A stretch of 64,000 nt of DNA from Pleodorina starrii (taxonomy: Eukaryota; Chlorophyta; Chlorophyceae; Chlamydomonadales; Volvocaceae), in assembly GCA_030267565.1 (NCBI GenBank), contig BRXU01000043.1, positions 1-64,000 of the forward strand. The letters are read 5' to 3'. Positions 13,001-24,800 of this stretch are shown piece after piece. Every line of letters begins with the position of its first letter. Within the stretch, counting starts at the first letter, position 1. A model generated the notes under the pieces. The model was not told the origin of the DNA, made no database searches, and saw only the letters and a program-made list of their open reading frames with translations. Made by a program: the position numbers and the translations under genes.

Positions 13001-13756
13001 ACGGGGCCCGGGGGAAGCGATCCTGTGTGAAATAGTTTTGGGTCGAAGGGCGTCTAAGGTCAACGGGAATGACGAGTGAGGTGCACACGGAGGAAGACTA
13101 CGAGTGTTCGCTGCCATGGGCCCGCAAAACCCCCTACGCCGAAATAAGCGAACGGCGAGCTTGAAGACACTGATTTGGGCCACAACGGGGCCATCTTAGG
13201 CAGTTTGTGGTCACATGCGGATAAAGGTAATGCCCCGAGTCCCGCAATTTCGCAGCGCTCGCAGCGAAACTGCCATTACAAGCGACCCAGTGCCCCGCCC
13301 CCCAACCAGCACCTCTCAGTGTCGCGTTCATCCGACGTCAATGTGTAGCTCTTGCAACTACCGCCGCGACCTGCAGGAACGTCCCCCATGCATCATGCGT
13401 GATGCGTCGACGACACAGTCGCCCTTACAGCTTTGCCAGCAGGTCGCGTCATCTTACCTTCTTTGCCCGTTTTTCCGATACCACCGTTTATATCATGGAC
13501 GCTGTCCCGCACCTGCAGAGTGTACCGGTAATGTCCGCAGGCCGGGCCATGACGTCACAAGAGAAACGAAACGCGACGCGGTCCACGAGGCGCATACCTG
13601 CGTCTTTGTTGTTGATGCGGCCGGTCCATCGAAAGAGGCGCCCCGGCCGGCAGGGTTACCAGGTTTGCTGTCCAACTCTCTCTTCGGTGAACCACTTACT
13701 GCCGGTGCAGCCGGTGCCTTTCCTTTATGGCCTTGAGAGGATTGCGCACATCCCAT
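4063..13756 (-). CDS. Apaf-1-like WD40-repeat protein without NB-ARC domain, MGC N-terminus
   Basis: Exons (complement): 13598-13756, 12374-12851, 11524-11681, 10374-10586, 8824-8951, 8380-8545, 7546-7647, 6844-6957, 6167-6345, 5557-5687, 4678-4874 and 4090-4263, the last possibly read on to a stop at 4063. All phases agree, giving about 733-741 residues. The protein starts MGCAQSS, a classic N-myristoylation/palmitoylation context, then has about 200 Ser/Gly/Ala-rich residues. Next come a winged-helix-like segment (LDTPVPVEVLQRLW) and helical segments (EVHRRLVAGY, DDGYILQ, SWLEAKLHAYGV) typical of Apaf-1/NB-ARC-WD40 proteins, then six WD40 repeats ending in motifs such as TARIWD and GRVWNL. 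No P-loop, Walker B or sensor motif is visible in the locus. Role inferred: a membrane-tethered scaffold or signalling protein. The N-terminal exons join by phase only and are the least certain part; the 3' end is also unsure. Confidence 0.75.
11400..11490. repeat. CTCCC pentanucleotide microsatellite in WD40-gene intron
   Basis: Perfect CCCCT/CTCCC pentamers run from about 11,411 to 11,482 in the intron between the exons ending at 11524 and starting at 10586. The same unit is expanded far more in the aminotransferase-like gene (about 48.4-48.9 kb). Confidence 0.85.
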
Positions 13757-14608
13757 GGCTGTAGTCGAAGTATTTGCCGACTTGTTTCCGCCTCCTCGAC
13801 CCCCTCCCCAAGCAGAGTCGGTTCTCTGAACGCGGTTGCGATTCCTCCGCCTCCACCTTCTGCTTTGCACGACCACGAGCAAGGCTATTACAGAAAATAA
13901 GGGCACGGCGATGGCCGAAAACGATGGCATTATTGTTGCCACTTTTGTAACCTTTAACGGTCTCACAACTACGGGACCCTCGATGTACAGAAGCGTGGCT
14001 TGCTGCCGTTAAACGTCAACCATGCAGCTCGACAAGTACCCTTTTAATTGTGCGCGCCGGCGGCCACGTCCGTTAGCCGGCGTCCGAGCTGGTTAACCGA
14101 GGTCCGTTTGTCACGCGCAGAGGGTCACGCGCCACAAACCTTATCAGATTATGCTTAGGGCGATGGCACTCCAAACACCACGGATAATTACACCAGGAAA
14201 CGAAATATTGTCAATTGTGCGCCAGTGGGTGATCCAACGGCCGCTTTGGTTGTTGGTGCGAACGAAAGAGCAAATAAACAGTCTGGGGCGTACGTTTACC
14301 GGTGTAAAAATTTTACTTTAACCAAATTTGGTATAACTTTAATGCACCAAATGGGCAGCGAAACGGGTTATTGTTCAATGCTCCGACGATGCCGCGGTTG
14401 ATTGCCTGCGTCGCCCTTCTTTCACACAAGCCTCAATGATCATTGATCAACTGAACTTCGTCACTCCTCCTCATAGTTCTTCATTGCACACAATGTTCGG
14501 CCAGCTCTGCACTTCAACTACTTTTTCGCGACGCTAGGAATATTTCATCAGCCTCGGTCACTATCTACCTCGCGGAGCCTCTGATCTATCAGATCTATTA
14601 CAGCTTCA
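13757..14608. promoter_or_regulatory. Divergent intergenic region between the WD40 gene and USE1
   Basis: An 852-bp spacer separates two divergently transcribed start codons (13756 minus, 14609 plus), so it must hold both promoters. The centre (about 14,140-14,560) is clearly less GC-rich than the flanking genes and free of the C-rich simple sequence seen in introns. No TATA box or named element is claimed. Confidence 0.55.
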
Positions 14609-17600
14609 ATGGCTATACCACAGGCGGCAGCGATCGCTCCCAGCTTGCCGGACCCGCAGGACAGCCAACTGGAGATTTCCTTCCGGCGTCTTCTAGAGAG
14701 CTGCCTTACGTGAGAGAGCCTCGTTGTGTATGTGCTCCGAAACCCGCCCTTCTCCTAGCGCACACACGCGACCCGGGGAAGTCCGCTGGTGGGCCCCGCT
14801 GCTCAGCCCCCGCCCACAGAAGGCCGGCCACCCGGATACACCCGGCCACCCGGATACACCACCACCGCCACGCCACCACTGCCACCACCACCACCATCAA
14901 AGCCTCACCGCACGCACCTACCGCCACCAAAGGACGTTACTGCCTTCAGGGGCGGGCCGCCTTCAGGCGGTGTAGCTTTGCAAAGCTTTCACCGCCCCCC
15001 CCCCCAAACCCCCCCATGGAGTGAGCATATCACTCCCTGACCACCACCACCACCACCACCACCACCGCCACATGCATGTATGTATGCGCATGCCAGCCGC
15101 CGCGGCCGGCTCCCCCCGCGCTCCCTCACCCACCCACCCGCCTGTGGCGGCGCACCACGCCTCACCTCACCTCGCCTTATCGGCTCCGACGGGAGCGCGT
15201 GTGTGCATGGAGTGCATCGCGCGAGTGCCCCCGCGGGGATTGTGTGCGGGAGTGGGGTAACCACGGGTAGGCTGGGGAGCCCGTGAACGGTAAATAATGG
15301 CGGATGTAACGCCTCCCCTCCCCCCGGGGGGAAGCGGCCGTGGGAAGTGACGTGGGAAAGGAGTAGAACGCTACGACACCTCCCATCGCCGCAGGGGCTC
15401 ACACCCAACGCCCCACCGCCAGCCTGGTGGGCCTTACAGCTGGCCTACCCACATTACCCCCAACCCCAACCCCCAACCCCAAATCCAACCCCAACCACGC
15501 GCCACTGCACCGCTGACCGCAGGCACCTTCAGGCCCTGGACGCAGCCGCAGCCGCCGCCGCCGCTGGATCGACTGCGGCAGCCACGGCAACGACGCCTGC
15601 AGGCGGCGGCGGCGGCGACGCTGCGGCGGGCGTGGATGGCAGCGGCAGCGGCGCCGCCGCCTCCGCTTCGGGCGGCGGCGCCGACAGTGACACCGCCGCC
15701 CGGATCCTCAAGATGCGTCACGTGGGTGCTGATGGGCCCTATGGGGGGGGCAGGGAGGGGGGAGGGAGGCTGACAACACCAGCGGGTGTTGTCAGAGGGT
15801 GCAGGGGGGGGGGCTGGGCTGACAACACACCCAACTACCCCCACGCAATGAGTCTGGGTTACAATGCGTCCCCTCCGTCCCTTGGCTGCGGTTTCGGCTT
15901 CATTACCCAACCCCACACCCGCCGGTGACGCTGTTGCGAGCCAATCGCAGTCTTAATCGATGATGAAATCGAAAGATGATGAAATCGAAAGAGGCCACCG
16001 GAGCCTCGCCAGGGGAGGGGTGTGTGTACCGCACATTCCGTTTCGTGTACGGTGCACGGAGACGGAGGGCCGCCTGGGGGGACGGCGGACGGACGAAAGG
16101 CAGCTCCCCCGGGGGGTGCGAGGCCTCCCAAGACAGACATAACCCACAACGGCCGCCTCTTCTTGGAAGACGGCGCCAGTGCACTATTGCCGGCACCACC
16201 CCTAACCGACACCCCCCCTAACCGACACCACCCCTAACCGACACCCCCCCTAACCGACACCACCCCTAACCGACACCACCCCTAACCGACACCACCCCTA
16301 ACCGACACCACCCCTAACCGACACCACCCCTAACCGACACCACCCCTAACCGACACCACCCCTAACCGACACCACCCCTAACCGACACCACCCCTAACCG
16401 ACACCACCCCTAACCGACACCCCCCCTAACCGACACCCCCCCTAACCGACACCCCCCCTAACCGACACCACCCCTAACCGACACCCCCCCTAATCGGCAC
16501 CACCCCTAACCGACACCCCCCCTAACCGACACCCCCCCCTAACCGGCACCACCCCTAACCGACACCCCCCCTAACCGACACCACCCCTAACCGACACCCC
16601 CCCTAACCGACACCACCCCTAACCGACACCACCCCTAACCGACACCACCCCTAACCGACACCCCCCCTAACCGACACGCCCCCCTAACCGGCACCACCCC
16701 TAACCGACACCACCCCTAATCGGCACCACCCCTAACCGACACCCCCCCTAACCGTCACCCCCCCTAACCGACACCACCCCTAACCGACACCACCCCTAAC
16801 CGGCACCACCCCTAACCGGCACCACCCCTAACCGACACCACCCCTAACCGACACCACCCCTAACCGACACCCCCCCTAACCGACACCCCCCCTAACCGAC
16901 ACCACCCCTAACCGACACCCCCCCTGGCCAGCACTCCGACAAGCCTGCCATTTGGGATGTCCTGCTCTGCCCCCGTGCCCCACCCTCTTCCCCGCCCCCC
17001 CACCCCCCACCTTCCCCCCCTTCAGTACGTGGACACGCTCCGGGAGCTTCTGTCGGACTTGAGGGCCCAACAGGACACACTGGGGTGAGGCCGCCACCGC
17101 TGCTGCCCCGTGACTGGGGGGGAGGGGCGGATGGGGGGGCGGGGGTGCATGGAGGGAGGGGAACTGGGAGGCAGGGCGGGAGGGGGGGAGGGGGCAGGTG
17201 CGGAGGAGGCGGGACTACCTGAAGTAGGAGTAGGAGGGTGCTTCGGCGTTCCCACCACTAGCGCTGGGCACCTTCGGGAGGGGGGGGGGCCCTGCCGGGT
17301 CTCAGCAGCCCCTGGCCAGCGTCTGAGAGCGTCAGGCCCGGCGAGACATGGAAGTACCGGTATACACACACGGATGGACGCCTCGCCTGCCCTGGTGGCC
17401 GCCGGTGCAGTGCACGAAGGGCCAGCTGCTGGCCCGTTGGCTCGTCTGTTCTGGAGTCTGGAGTCTGGAGCCCCCACTACTGAAACACACACCCGGCACA
17501 CGCAATCACACATACACACACACACACACACCGCCCTGCTCCCCCCGGGACGTCCCGCCCCGGTGCCCGCGGTACGGCTACAGGCTGGATGCGGCAACCC

Positions 17601-19641
17601 TGGACCTGTACGACACGCACGTCAAGGCCGTCGCGGCTGCCGTACCCAAGGTCCAACTGCCGCCGTACTGTCAGGGTCTCATCAGCGGATCTGCGATCGC
17701 ACCCGGGGGTGGTGGCTATGGCGGCGGCGGCAGCTGCCCTGCGCCGCCCAACCTGTCGTACCTCACGCCGCCGCCCGCCAGGTAGGCCCATGTCGTACCG
17801 GTCGACACGACGCGTGCCTCTCCCCCTTGCTCGCACTCGCTACGGAAGAGGCGGGTTTGTGTGTGTATGTATGTGTGTATGTGTATCTGTGTGCGTGTAC
17901 GTGTGTAAAGCCAGCGTGCCCAAAAGATTACGTGCACCTTCAGGGAGGGGTGGGGGGAGGGAGGGAGGGGGGGAGGGAGGGGGGGAGGGAGGGAGGGAGC
18001 CCACCCCGCCACTAGGTGCCCTGAGGTGCCTCAGTGTGTCGCCACCAGCGCCATCCGCCTGTGCCCGCTGCTGCTGCTGCCCGCTGCTACCCGACCTGAA
18101 CCCCACCGCCGCAACCCCGAAACACAACCCCGAAACACAACCCTCCACTCCCGTCGGTGCCCCCACCGGCCCAATGCCGTGTTGCCTCCCTCCCTCCCTC
18201 CCTCCTCACTCCTCTAGGCCGGGCGTGACCCCCGCCGGCGGCGCCCGCGCCGGGCCCTCGGGCCGGGGGGCAGAGGCGGGCGGTCTCAGCTCCGCAGCGT
18301 CAGAACGGTGAGTCAGGGCAGCGAGGTCTGGTGGGGAGGGACGGATAGTCCTGCTGCTGCTGCCCCTTCCAGTTCCTCCCCTCCCTCCTCTGGCCTTGGC
18401 TATATACAAATTTTAGATTTATCCATGGAGCTGGTAAAATGCTGCAACCAGTGCTAATTTCGCATGGCACCCAAAACAACCTCCCCCTCCTTCCCCTCTC
18501 CCCCTTCTTCCCCTCCCCCGATTCGCTTCCTCCAAATGAAAGCGCACGCGAGTCTACATTTTGTCGGCTTGTGCTGTCTGGGCGTTCGTGCTTATTGCTG
18601 TGCTGTCGCGCGTACTCGTCCGTCTGGGTTGGTCTGGCGGGGCGACGCGGTCGCTGCGTTTCCCATCGTGCCAGTTGTACGTTTGGTGCATATCGATAAG
18701 CTCCCAGGTACGCACGGTATTGCCGGGTTCTGGGTCCGCTCTTCAACGCCGTCTCCATCCGTTCGCTGCGGTATCTTTCGTCTTACCCCACCCTCCCCCC
18801 TGCCCCCCTCTCTGGCTCCACATCCCAGTCTCCGGGAGGCTGAGGCGGCCCAGGCGCTGCTGACTGATGAGCTGGCCGGACTGACCGCGGCACTCAAGGC
18901 CAACGCGCTGGGCATGGCGGGGGCGGTTTCGGAGCGGGGCCGGCTGCTTGAGGCCACGGATGCGGCGCTGGGGGACAGTCTGGCTGCGACCAAGAAGAAC
19001 ACGGCGGAGGCGGGGAGGCAGGTCAAGAGGTGAGGAGGGAGGGGGGAGGGGGGGTTTAGATCAGGACAAGTCCAGTTCAGTTGAGGCAATCTGAAAGGCC
19101 GGCAGCTGCAATGCGAAACGTCCAGAATACGGGGATTGGGGAGGCGGGGGGCAGGAAGGAGGAAAGGTTGCGTGTGTTTGGGTGCGCCGGGGCTGGCCGC
19201 CGTGTGTATTTCGTGCGTGGCGCGTGTCGTGAGTGGGGAAGGGGAGGAGGAGTCTGCGTTCGAACGGACTGGTGGGTGGAGCAGCCCCCACCCGCATCTC
19301 CACACCACCCCCATACGTGGATAACCCCAGCCCCAAACCCCTCTCACCCCAGGTCCGGTGGCAACCTGTGTTTCACTGTGGCGGTGCTGCTGGCAGTCGG
19401 ACTGGCCTTCACCGCAATGGTGCTCTACATCAAGTTCACAAACCTGATGGGATACCGCGCAGCGCCGTCCACGTCCACGTCCACCTCCCCGCCGCCGCCG
19501 CTGTCGTTCGGTGGTGGTGGAGGCGCCGGCGGCTGGGCGGGGTCCGCCGGCGGCGGCGGAGGCGCTGTGGAGGGGTTTGCGGAGCGGCAGCCACACGACG
19601 TGGGGGGGCCATGGCGGGAGGGTCACGGCGGGGAGCTGTGA
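14609..19641 (+). CDS. USE1: USE1-type ER Qc-SNARE (Golgi-to-ER retrograde transport)
   Basis: Exons: 14609-14709, 15523-15721, 17026-17084, 17584-17781, 18218-18307, 18829-19029 and 19353-19641. All phases agree, giving 378 residues. The N-terminus (LEISFRRLLESC) and the segment ILKMRHYVDTLRELL match the start of the USE1 family. Residues about 217-282 form the SNARE-like coiled coil (LLTDELAGLTAALKANAL onward). A single membrane span follows at about 288-312 (FTVAVLLAVGLAFTAMVLYI), as expected for a tail-anchored SNARE that acts in fusion of COPI vesicles with the ER. The middle (about 34-90 and 145-215) is Ala/Gly-rich low complexity. Odd: about 62 Gly-rich residues follow the membrane span, much longer than the usual few luminal residues. 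Upstream ATGs are not in frame with the family match. Confidence 0.88.
15771..15794. other. Perfect 10-bp stem hairpin just after USE1 exon 2
   Basis: TGACAACACC, the 4-nt loop AGCG, then GGTGTTGTCA lie 49 nt downstream of the exon 2 donor. A third partial copy (TGACAACAC) follows about 30 nt on. Base pairing is seen directly; any role in splicing is conjecture. Confidence 0.7.
16196..16925. repeat. 16-bp minisatellite in USE1 intron 2
   Basis: About 45 tandem copies of CTAACCGACACCACCC, with a common variant in which CACCACCC is CACCCCCCC and occasional G/T substitutions (CGGCAC, ATCGGC). On the reverse strand each unit reads GGTTAGGG within a G-rich context, so it looks like a degenerate telomere-type motif. 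The array ends about 100 nt before the acceptor of exon 3 at 17026. Confidence 0.95.
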
Positions 19642-21855
19642 GGGAGAGACACAGGGGGGTGAGGAATGGGCGTACTGGTGTACTGGTGATGTATGGAGGG
19701 GGGATGGAGGCTTGGGGGGAGAGAGGAGGTGTGGGGGTGGTGAGGGGTTGGTGGACGGGGGACCGGGAAGGTGAGGCTAGGTAAGGCGAGGTGGGGTGGC
19801 GGCGTCAGGGGAGGGCGTGGCGCGGCGGCTCGCGAGAGGCTCGGTGGTTGGGTTCACGGGAGCCCCGTTTATTTGTGTGTATGTGTGTCCTGTACGGCAG
19901 TTTGTACGGAGGTGGCCGGCTGCTGTGCCGGCGCAGTGCAGAGCTAGCTTCAAGCGATGGCGGTGTCGTCAATGGCGGGTGAGGTGTGAAGGGTGTGGGG
20001 ACCCCCGGCCCCCCGGTGCAGGTGCCTGGCTGCGGAGTCGCGGGGTGGGCAGCAGGGGCACAGCGAGACGTGGGTCAGGCCGGCGTGGCCTCATCCGTAT
20101 CTCCTCTGACCTGGCCAGCTGGCTGCACCTCTTTTGACTTGCAGCACCGACTGAATGCGTCTTTATTGAGTGGACCGTTTTGCAGTGGACCCAAAAGGAC
20201 AGTGAGGGTTCGCCGGCGCATCACACCGCGCCTGTGTCACACTGCCGCGGCCGAAGAGGCCCAAGCCCTGGTTGCGGAAAGCGGGCCCAAGCGACCGACG
20301 CGGGACAGGCAAAACTTAGGGGCAGGTCCCGGACAGCAAGTGGGATTGAAGACCAGTCAGGGGGAAGGCGCCAACCAGGGCAACCCAATCAGGCGTTCAT
20401 CACCCGACGAGGCCCGACGCGTGAACATAAGCACGACACGGCACGACTACAGGGTACCCAGGCTGGTGGCGCGTGAATTCGGCTGCCACGCATACCGCGG
20501 ACAACGAAAAAAGTGCCTCACTTCGTGAAAGTGAGACCAGGATCAGAGGGACAAAGGCTGCGGGGGCAGAAAAATGTCATTCGTACCGGGCCGGCGGGTG
20601 GGGCCAGCGAAGGCTCCATGTTGTTGCATCCTGATGTTGCCCGAGTTTGGCGGGCGGGCGCTGATCTGCTGTCGGTGTGCAGTTTGCGGTCAAACGATAT
20701 GACCTAAACGCGCCGCCTGACGTCCTATGACAAACACGCTCACTTTTCGTCAACCTTCTCCTCACTTTTTTGCTGTATCAGCCGCTCTGGTCGGCGGCCG
20801 CGCGGGCTTTGCCGCATCCCCGTTGGGCCAGAAGCTGGCATTCGGACTGTGGAAGGAACGAAAAGTCGACGAGCGGACCTGCTTAAGAGTTGAAATCTGA
20901 ACATTTGCGAGGACAAAGGAAAAGTGCACAAGCGGCCGCCCGGGCTTTGGACACGTCGCGGATTGAAGGGCCGACAGTGGAGTAGTAATTTCGGGCTGGA
21001 GGAGGGGTTTGAGGTGCGCGGGCCAGCCCTTTCTTTTACTTGGCGCCGCGTAGCACGCCGAGCACGCAGGGCATGCCATGTGAACAGTGTGGACTCCGGG
21101 TGCCGTTGAAGGCCGGTGCGGTACTCCCCCCCCGGCGTGGATTCAAGTCCAACATGGCAGTCAGCAACCTGTGCGGTGCGTTTGGGGCCCAGGAACTCGA
21201 GGATTTCACCCTTCAAAGCAGCCATGCATTCTGCCCCTGTCTGGCCCCCAAGTACCTCCCAAGCACACGCGTGCGGGCCGACTCACCCAGATGGCTAATT
21301 ATACCCCAGCTTTACCAATGTGACCATGGGAAAGAATGGTAAAGGTTTAAGGCGCAATGCATGGCCTAATGGAGTTCTTCCAAGTCCAAGCACCCACGGG
21401 ACTAACGGGAGTTATGAAGCATCCCGTGCTGTCACACAAGTCGACCGTACAAAACCCGTTCTATCCGCTCAACCCGATAAACTTAACAGCACACTTGAGC
21501 CCACTGCAGGTTATGCATTTCCGGTCGGTTCCCGTAAAGTCCGCACTTTTGGAGGTGCCGAGTCGCTCCTGACGTACTCGGAGCTCATAATTGTAGCGTT
21601 ACGTTACGTCGCAACAGCACCACTTATATATTCTCCAGTCATACATGCAAAGCTCAAGCTTATAACCCAGTGGTTGCCGAGTTTTCTCAACGCCTTGTAC
21701 ACACCGATGACGAAGAGCTTACATCCGCTGCTGTTGGGATATGTGTGAAACTCTTTATGCCTCGAGCTAGTAGCAGTAAACCTTGCGCAATTTGTGTCAG
21801 GGGCTCTTGGGGAGCTTGGCTGGGGACCTAATAATGTCCTTGGTGGAAACAGCGC
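19642..21855. other. Intergenic: USE1 3' region and kinase-gene 5' region
   Basis: No gene is recognised. The first few hundred bases are GT-rich and probably the USE1 3' untranslated region. From about 20,500 the composition becomes more balanced, and 21,300-21,850 is the least GC-rich part, fitting a promoter and 5' leader for the kinase gene. An open frame at 21326-21748 ends about 100 bp before the kinase ATG; it has no recognisable domain and could be a leader ORF. Confidence 0.5.
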
Positions 21856-24800
21856 ATGGGCTGCCTGTTGAGTACGCCTGCGCCCCCGCCGTCGACGAGA
21901 CTTCCTGCTGGCGCTGTTCATTCTCCGGCGCGAGGCGAGGCGAACGATGCCCAAGCGGTTCGTCAGCCGACCGCTGCCAGTAAGGCCAACGAGCAATCTC
22001 GTCAGCCACCAAACAGTAACGGAGTCGGAGGTGCCACAGACGGAGGCGGCAGCCGCAATCCGGCCGGCCTGGCAAGCAGCAGTAGAGGGGACTCTGGCAA
22101 GGAAAGTGCTCGCGACGGGGCTGCAACGCCAGTTCAGGATAAACATGCAGCTTCAACTCCTGGCCGAAAGGCCACCACGAATAAGCACACGCTTTCGGCT
22201 GTGGACAAGGTGGGGTCGAAAAGCTTTCCTGTTGCGTGATGGCTCGTCCCGCTGCTGTGCCGTTTGTAAGGCGCGATATTTCTTCAGGGCACACAACTTA
22301 TTGAGTCCCTGTCAGTGATTGAGGGCACCGCAGTGGAGAAGGTAGAGGCTTTTACAAGCCTCCTGGTCGGCGAAAGCTATGTGCAGTTTGCGAGGTGAGC
22401 GCCCTGCTCAAAGAAGTACTGTGTCCTGGCCTTGTTGCAGCATCTGACGTTCCCCGTCCCCGCAGTATTTCCGTTGTCAGCGAAGATGAGCAAGTTTTCA
22501 TGGTCCTTACGGCCTCTGGTGTTGGCTCGGATTTCTTGCCAAAGCACTATCTTCTGAACGTCAATAGCTCGCACTGTTCCGTCCAGCGCGTCGTGTCGGA
22601 AGGCACTGCCTGCTTCTGGGCGGCGGGCGAGCACAACGCAAATGAACTCCCGGAGGACTGGAAATGTCTCTTCAAAATGCAAAAGCTCAAATCTTTTCTG
22701 GCGGTCCCCATCAAGGTCGGGGGCCAGCTGGTCGGCGTGCTAAACGTTGCGCTCGTTATCGAGGTGGACGAGCAGAAGCACTGGTAAGCCCCAACCGGCC
22801 TGGAGCTCAGACCCGGCATGCCACCCTTGTTTGCAGTCTCCTTGCTTGCAAACCGGAGCCGGCAAGGGCGTTAGAGCGCATCTCTGCGTTGTTGCCGTCC
22901 TCGTTTGCACCCCCTTCCCCCCTACCCACGCTTGCGTTCCCTCGTCCCGGGCCGTTTTAATTATCCACTCTCAACACCCCATTCCCACATTTCTGACGGC
23001 GGGCCCTTGCGCAGGTGGGGCTTGCAGCTCCGCCTGCTGGCAGCGGTGCTGGCGCAGCATTTTCATGATGCGCATTTGCGGTCGAAAGTCAGCTGGCTGC
23101 AGAACATAGCGAAGCAAGAGACGGTGGAGCAGCTCAGCATGGCCACGCTGAAGGTGGGATGCGTGGGTGGGTGAGTGGGCGGGTGAGCAGTCCGATTCGG
23201 GTGGCTGGAAGGGGGTGCAGGTTCGCAGATGGCCCGGTCTTGCTCCGGGGGACTTCAGGACATCCGGCTGACATTCGTGAAACGGGGGAAAGAGGCGCAG
23301 GTAGACTGTGGGCCCAGGTCGCCGCAGTGGCCACGGTGCCGCAATGCCCGGCTGGTGCATGCCCTCGGTCATGACGGGATGATTGTGGGGGGAGGGGAGA
23401 GGCTTGGAAAGAGCCGGCTGCGACTGCCGTGAGTCTGAGAGACCCTGCAGGGCGGCCGCGCCGGGGTGTGCTGCGTTGGGTGCTGGCCTGGATCAGCCCT
23501 GAAATTCATTACCCACCAGCGCCACGGCCTCGTTCCCTGGTTAAGGAGCGTCAGGGTGACGTCCATGGAGGTCATGCATGTCCGACGGGGAAGCGTAAGG
23601 GGTTACGGGCCGAGGAAGAGCGGGAGGCGGGTCTGCGCTGCGTATTGAGCCCGCCTTGCCCCGACTGGTGATGCGTGGTGATGGTGATGGGGCATGGCGG
23701 CTGTATCCCATAGGCGCGCACTTCCGCATTGCCTTCCGCATTGCCGGTTTGCGCGCCGGGCGTGAACCGGCGCAACGCCCCTCGTGCAATCCCTTCCGCG
23801 CCACCTACGGGGCTCGTTACCTCGAGTGCTTCCACCGTACCGCTCCGTCTCGATTCAGTAACCCAGCCCCGGTTTAGTTGGACCGGCCAGGAAGTGGGAA
23901 GAGGGCGCCGACGGGCTGACGGGTAGTTAACGCTCCGTGGCGGCATGGTGTGCTGCATGACAGGTGGCCCGCATGCGCCCACGGAGCGTATGCAAGGCAC
24001 CTGTCATGCAGCACAGCGATTCGTTGCCTCCGTGATGGCTGGCGCGTGCTCACGTCGCATTTCAGGGGGGGCTCTCTTGAACATGTCGTTAGGGGAAGAA
24101 GAGGCAGGGGGAAGGAGGGGCAAATGCGATCGCGGACAGGGAATGACAAACCGAAGAAGCTGGAAGGAAGCTGTGCGTTGTATTGCGCTGACAAGGTAGT
24201 GATAACTGCCGATCAACGATTGTGCCGGGGCTAAGAGCCGGCCGCCGGACTGGCGGGGGGGGGGTGGAAAGGGGTGTACTGTGCTGGGGTGGGGGGCGGA
24301 GGGTCGGAGCTGCGGTGGGTCGGGCATGGCGTGCTGTCAAGTGGACCCCGGCGGTGCCTGACTGCCGTCACCTTACTCTGCCGCTGCTGCTGCTGCTGCC
24401 GAGGGTTTTCTGATCGGATCCCTCCGTCCTCCCCGCGCTCCTGCGCCGTTGTGTGTCGTGCCGTGTCGTGTCTGGTGACCGTACAGGGCCTGACGGGCAT
24501 CTTTGACGCACTGCAAGATCTATCGTTTTACATTGCGCTGGTGCTGCCTGGACGGCCCTGCGCGATCATGTTTTCGCTGAGCGGCGAGATGGTGGAGGCG
24601 GCCGCGGGGGAGCGCAAGTCGCCCAACTTCAAGGAGGCAGTGGTGAGGAGGGTGTGGGGGTGGGAGGGGGGTGGGGAAGGGATGCGGAGTTGGGTGCCGA
24701 CCACGGGCGCAGATACGGGTGAGGGTGGAGTGATTCGGGCCGGACACGGCGTTGTGTCCCGCCTGAGAAAGGTGTGACATGGCCTGCAAGTCGAAATGGG

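Noticed and set aside
21326..21748. About 140-codon frame just upstream of the kinase ATG
   Set aside because: No recognisable domain or splice context; more likely promoter/leader sequence, though a leader ORF is possible.
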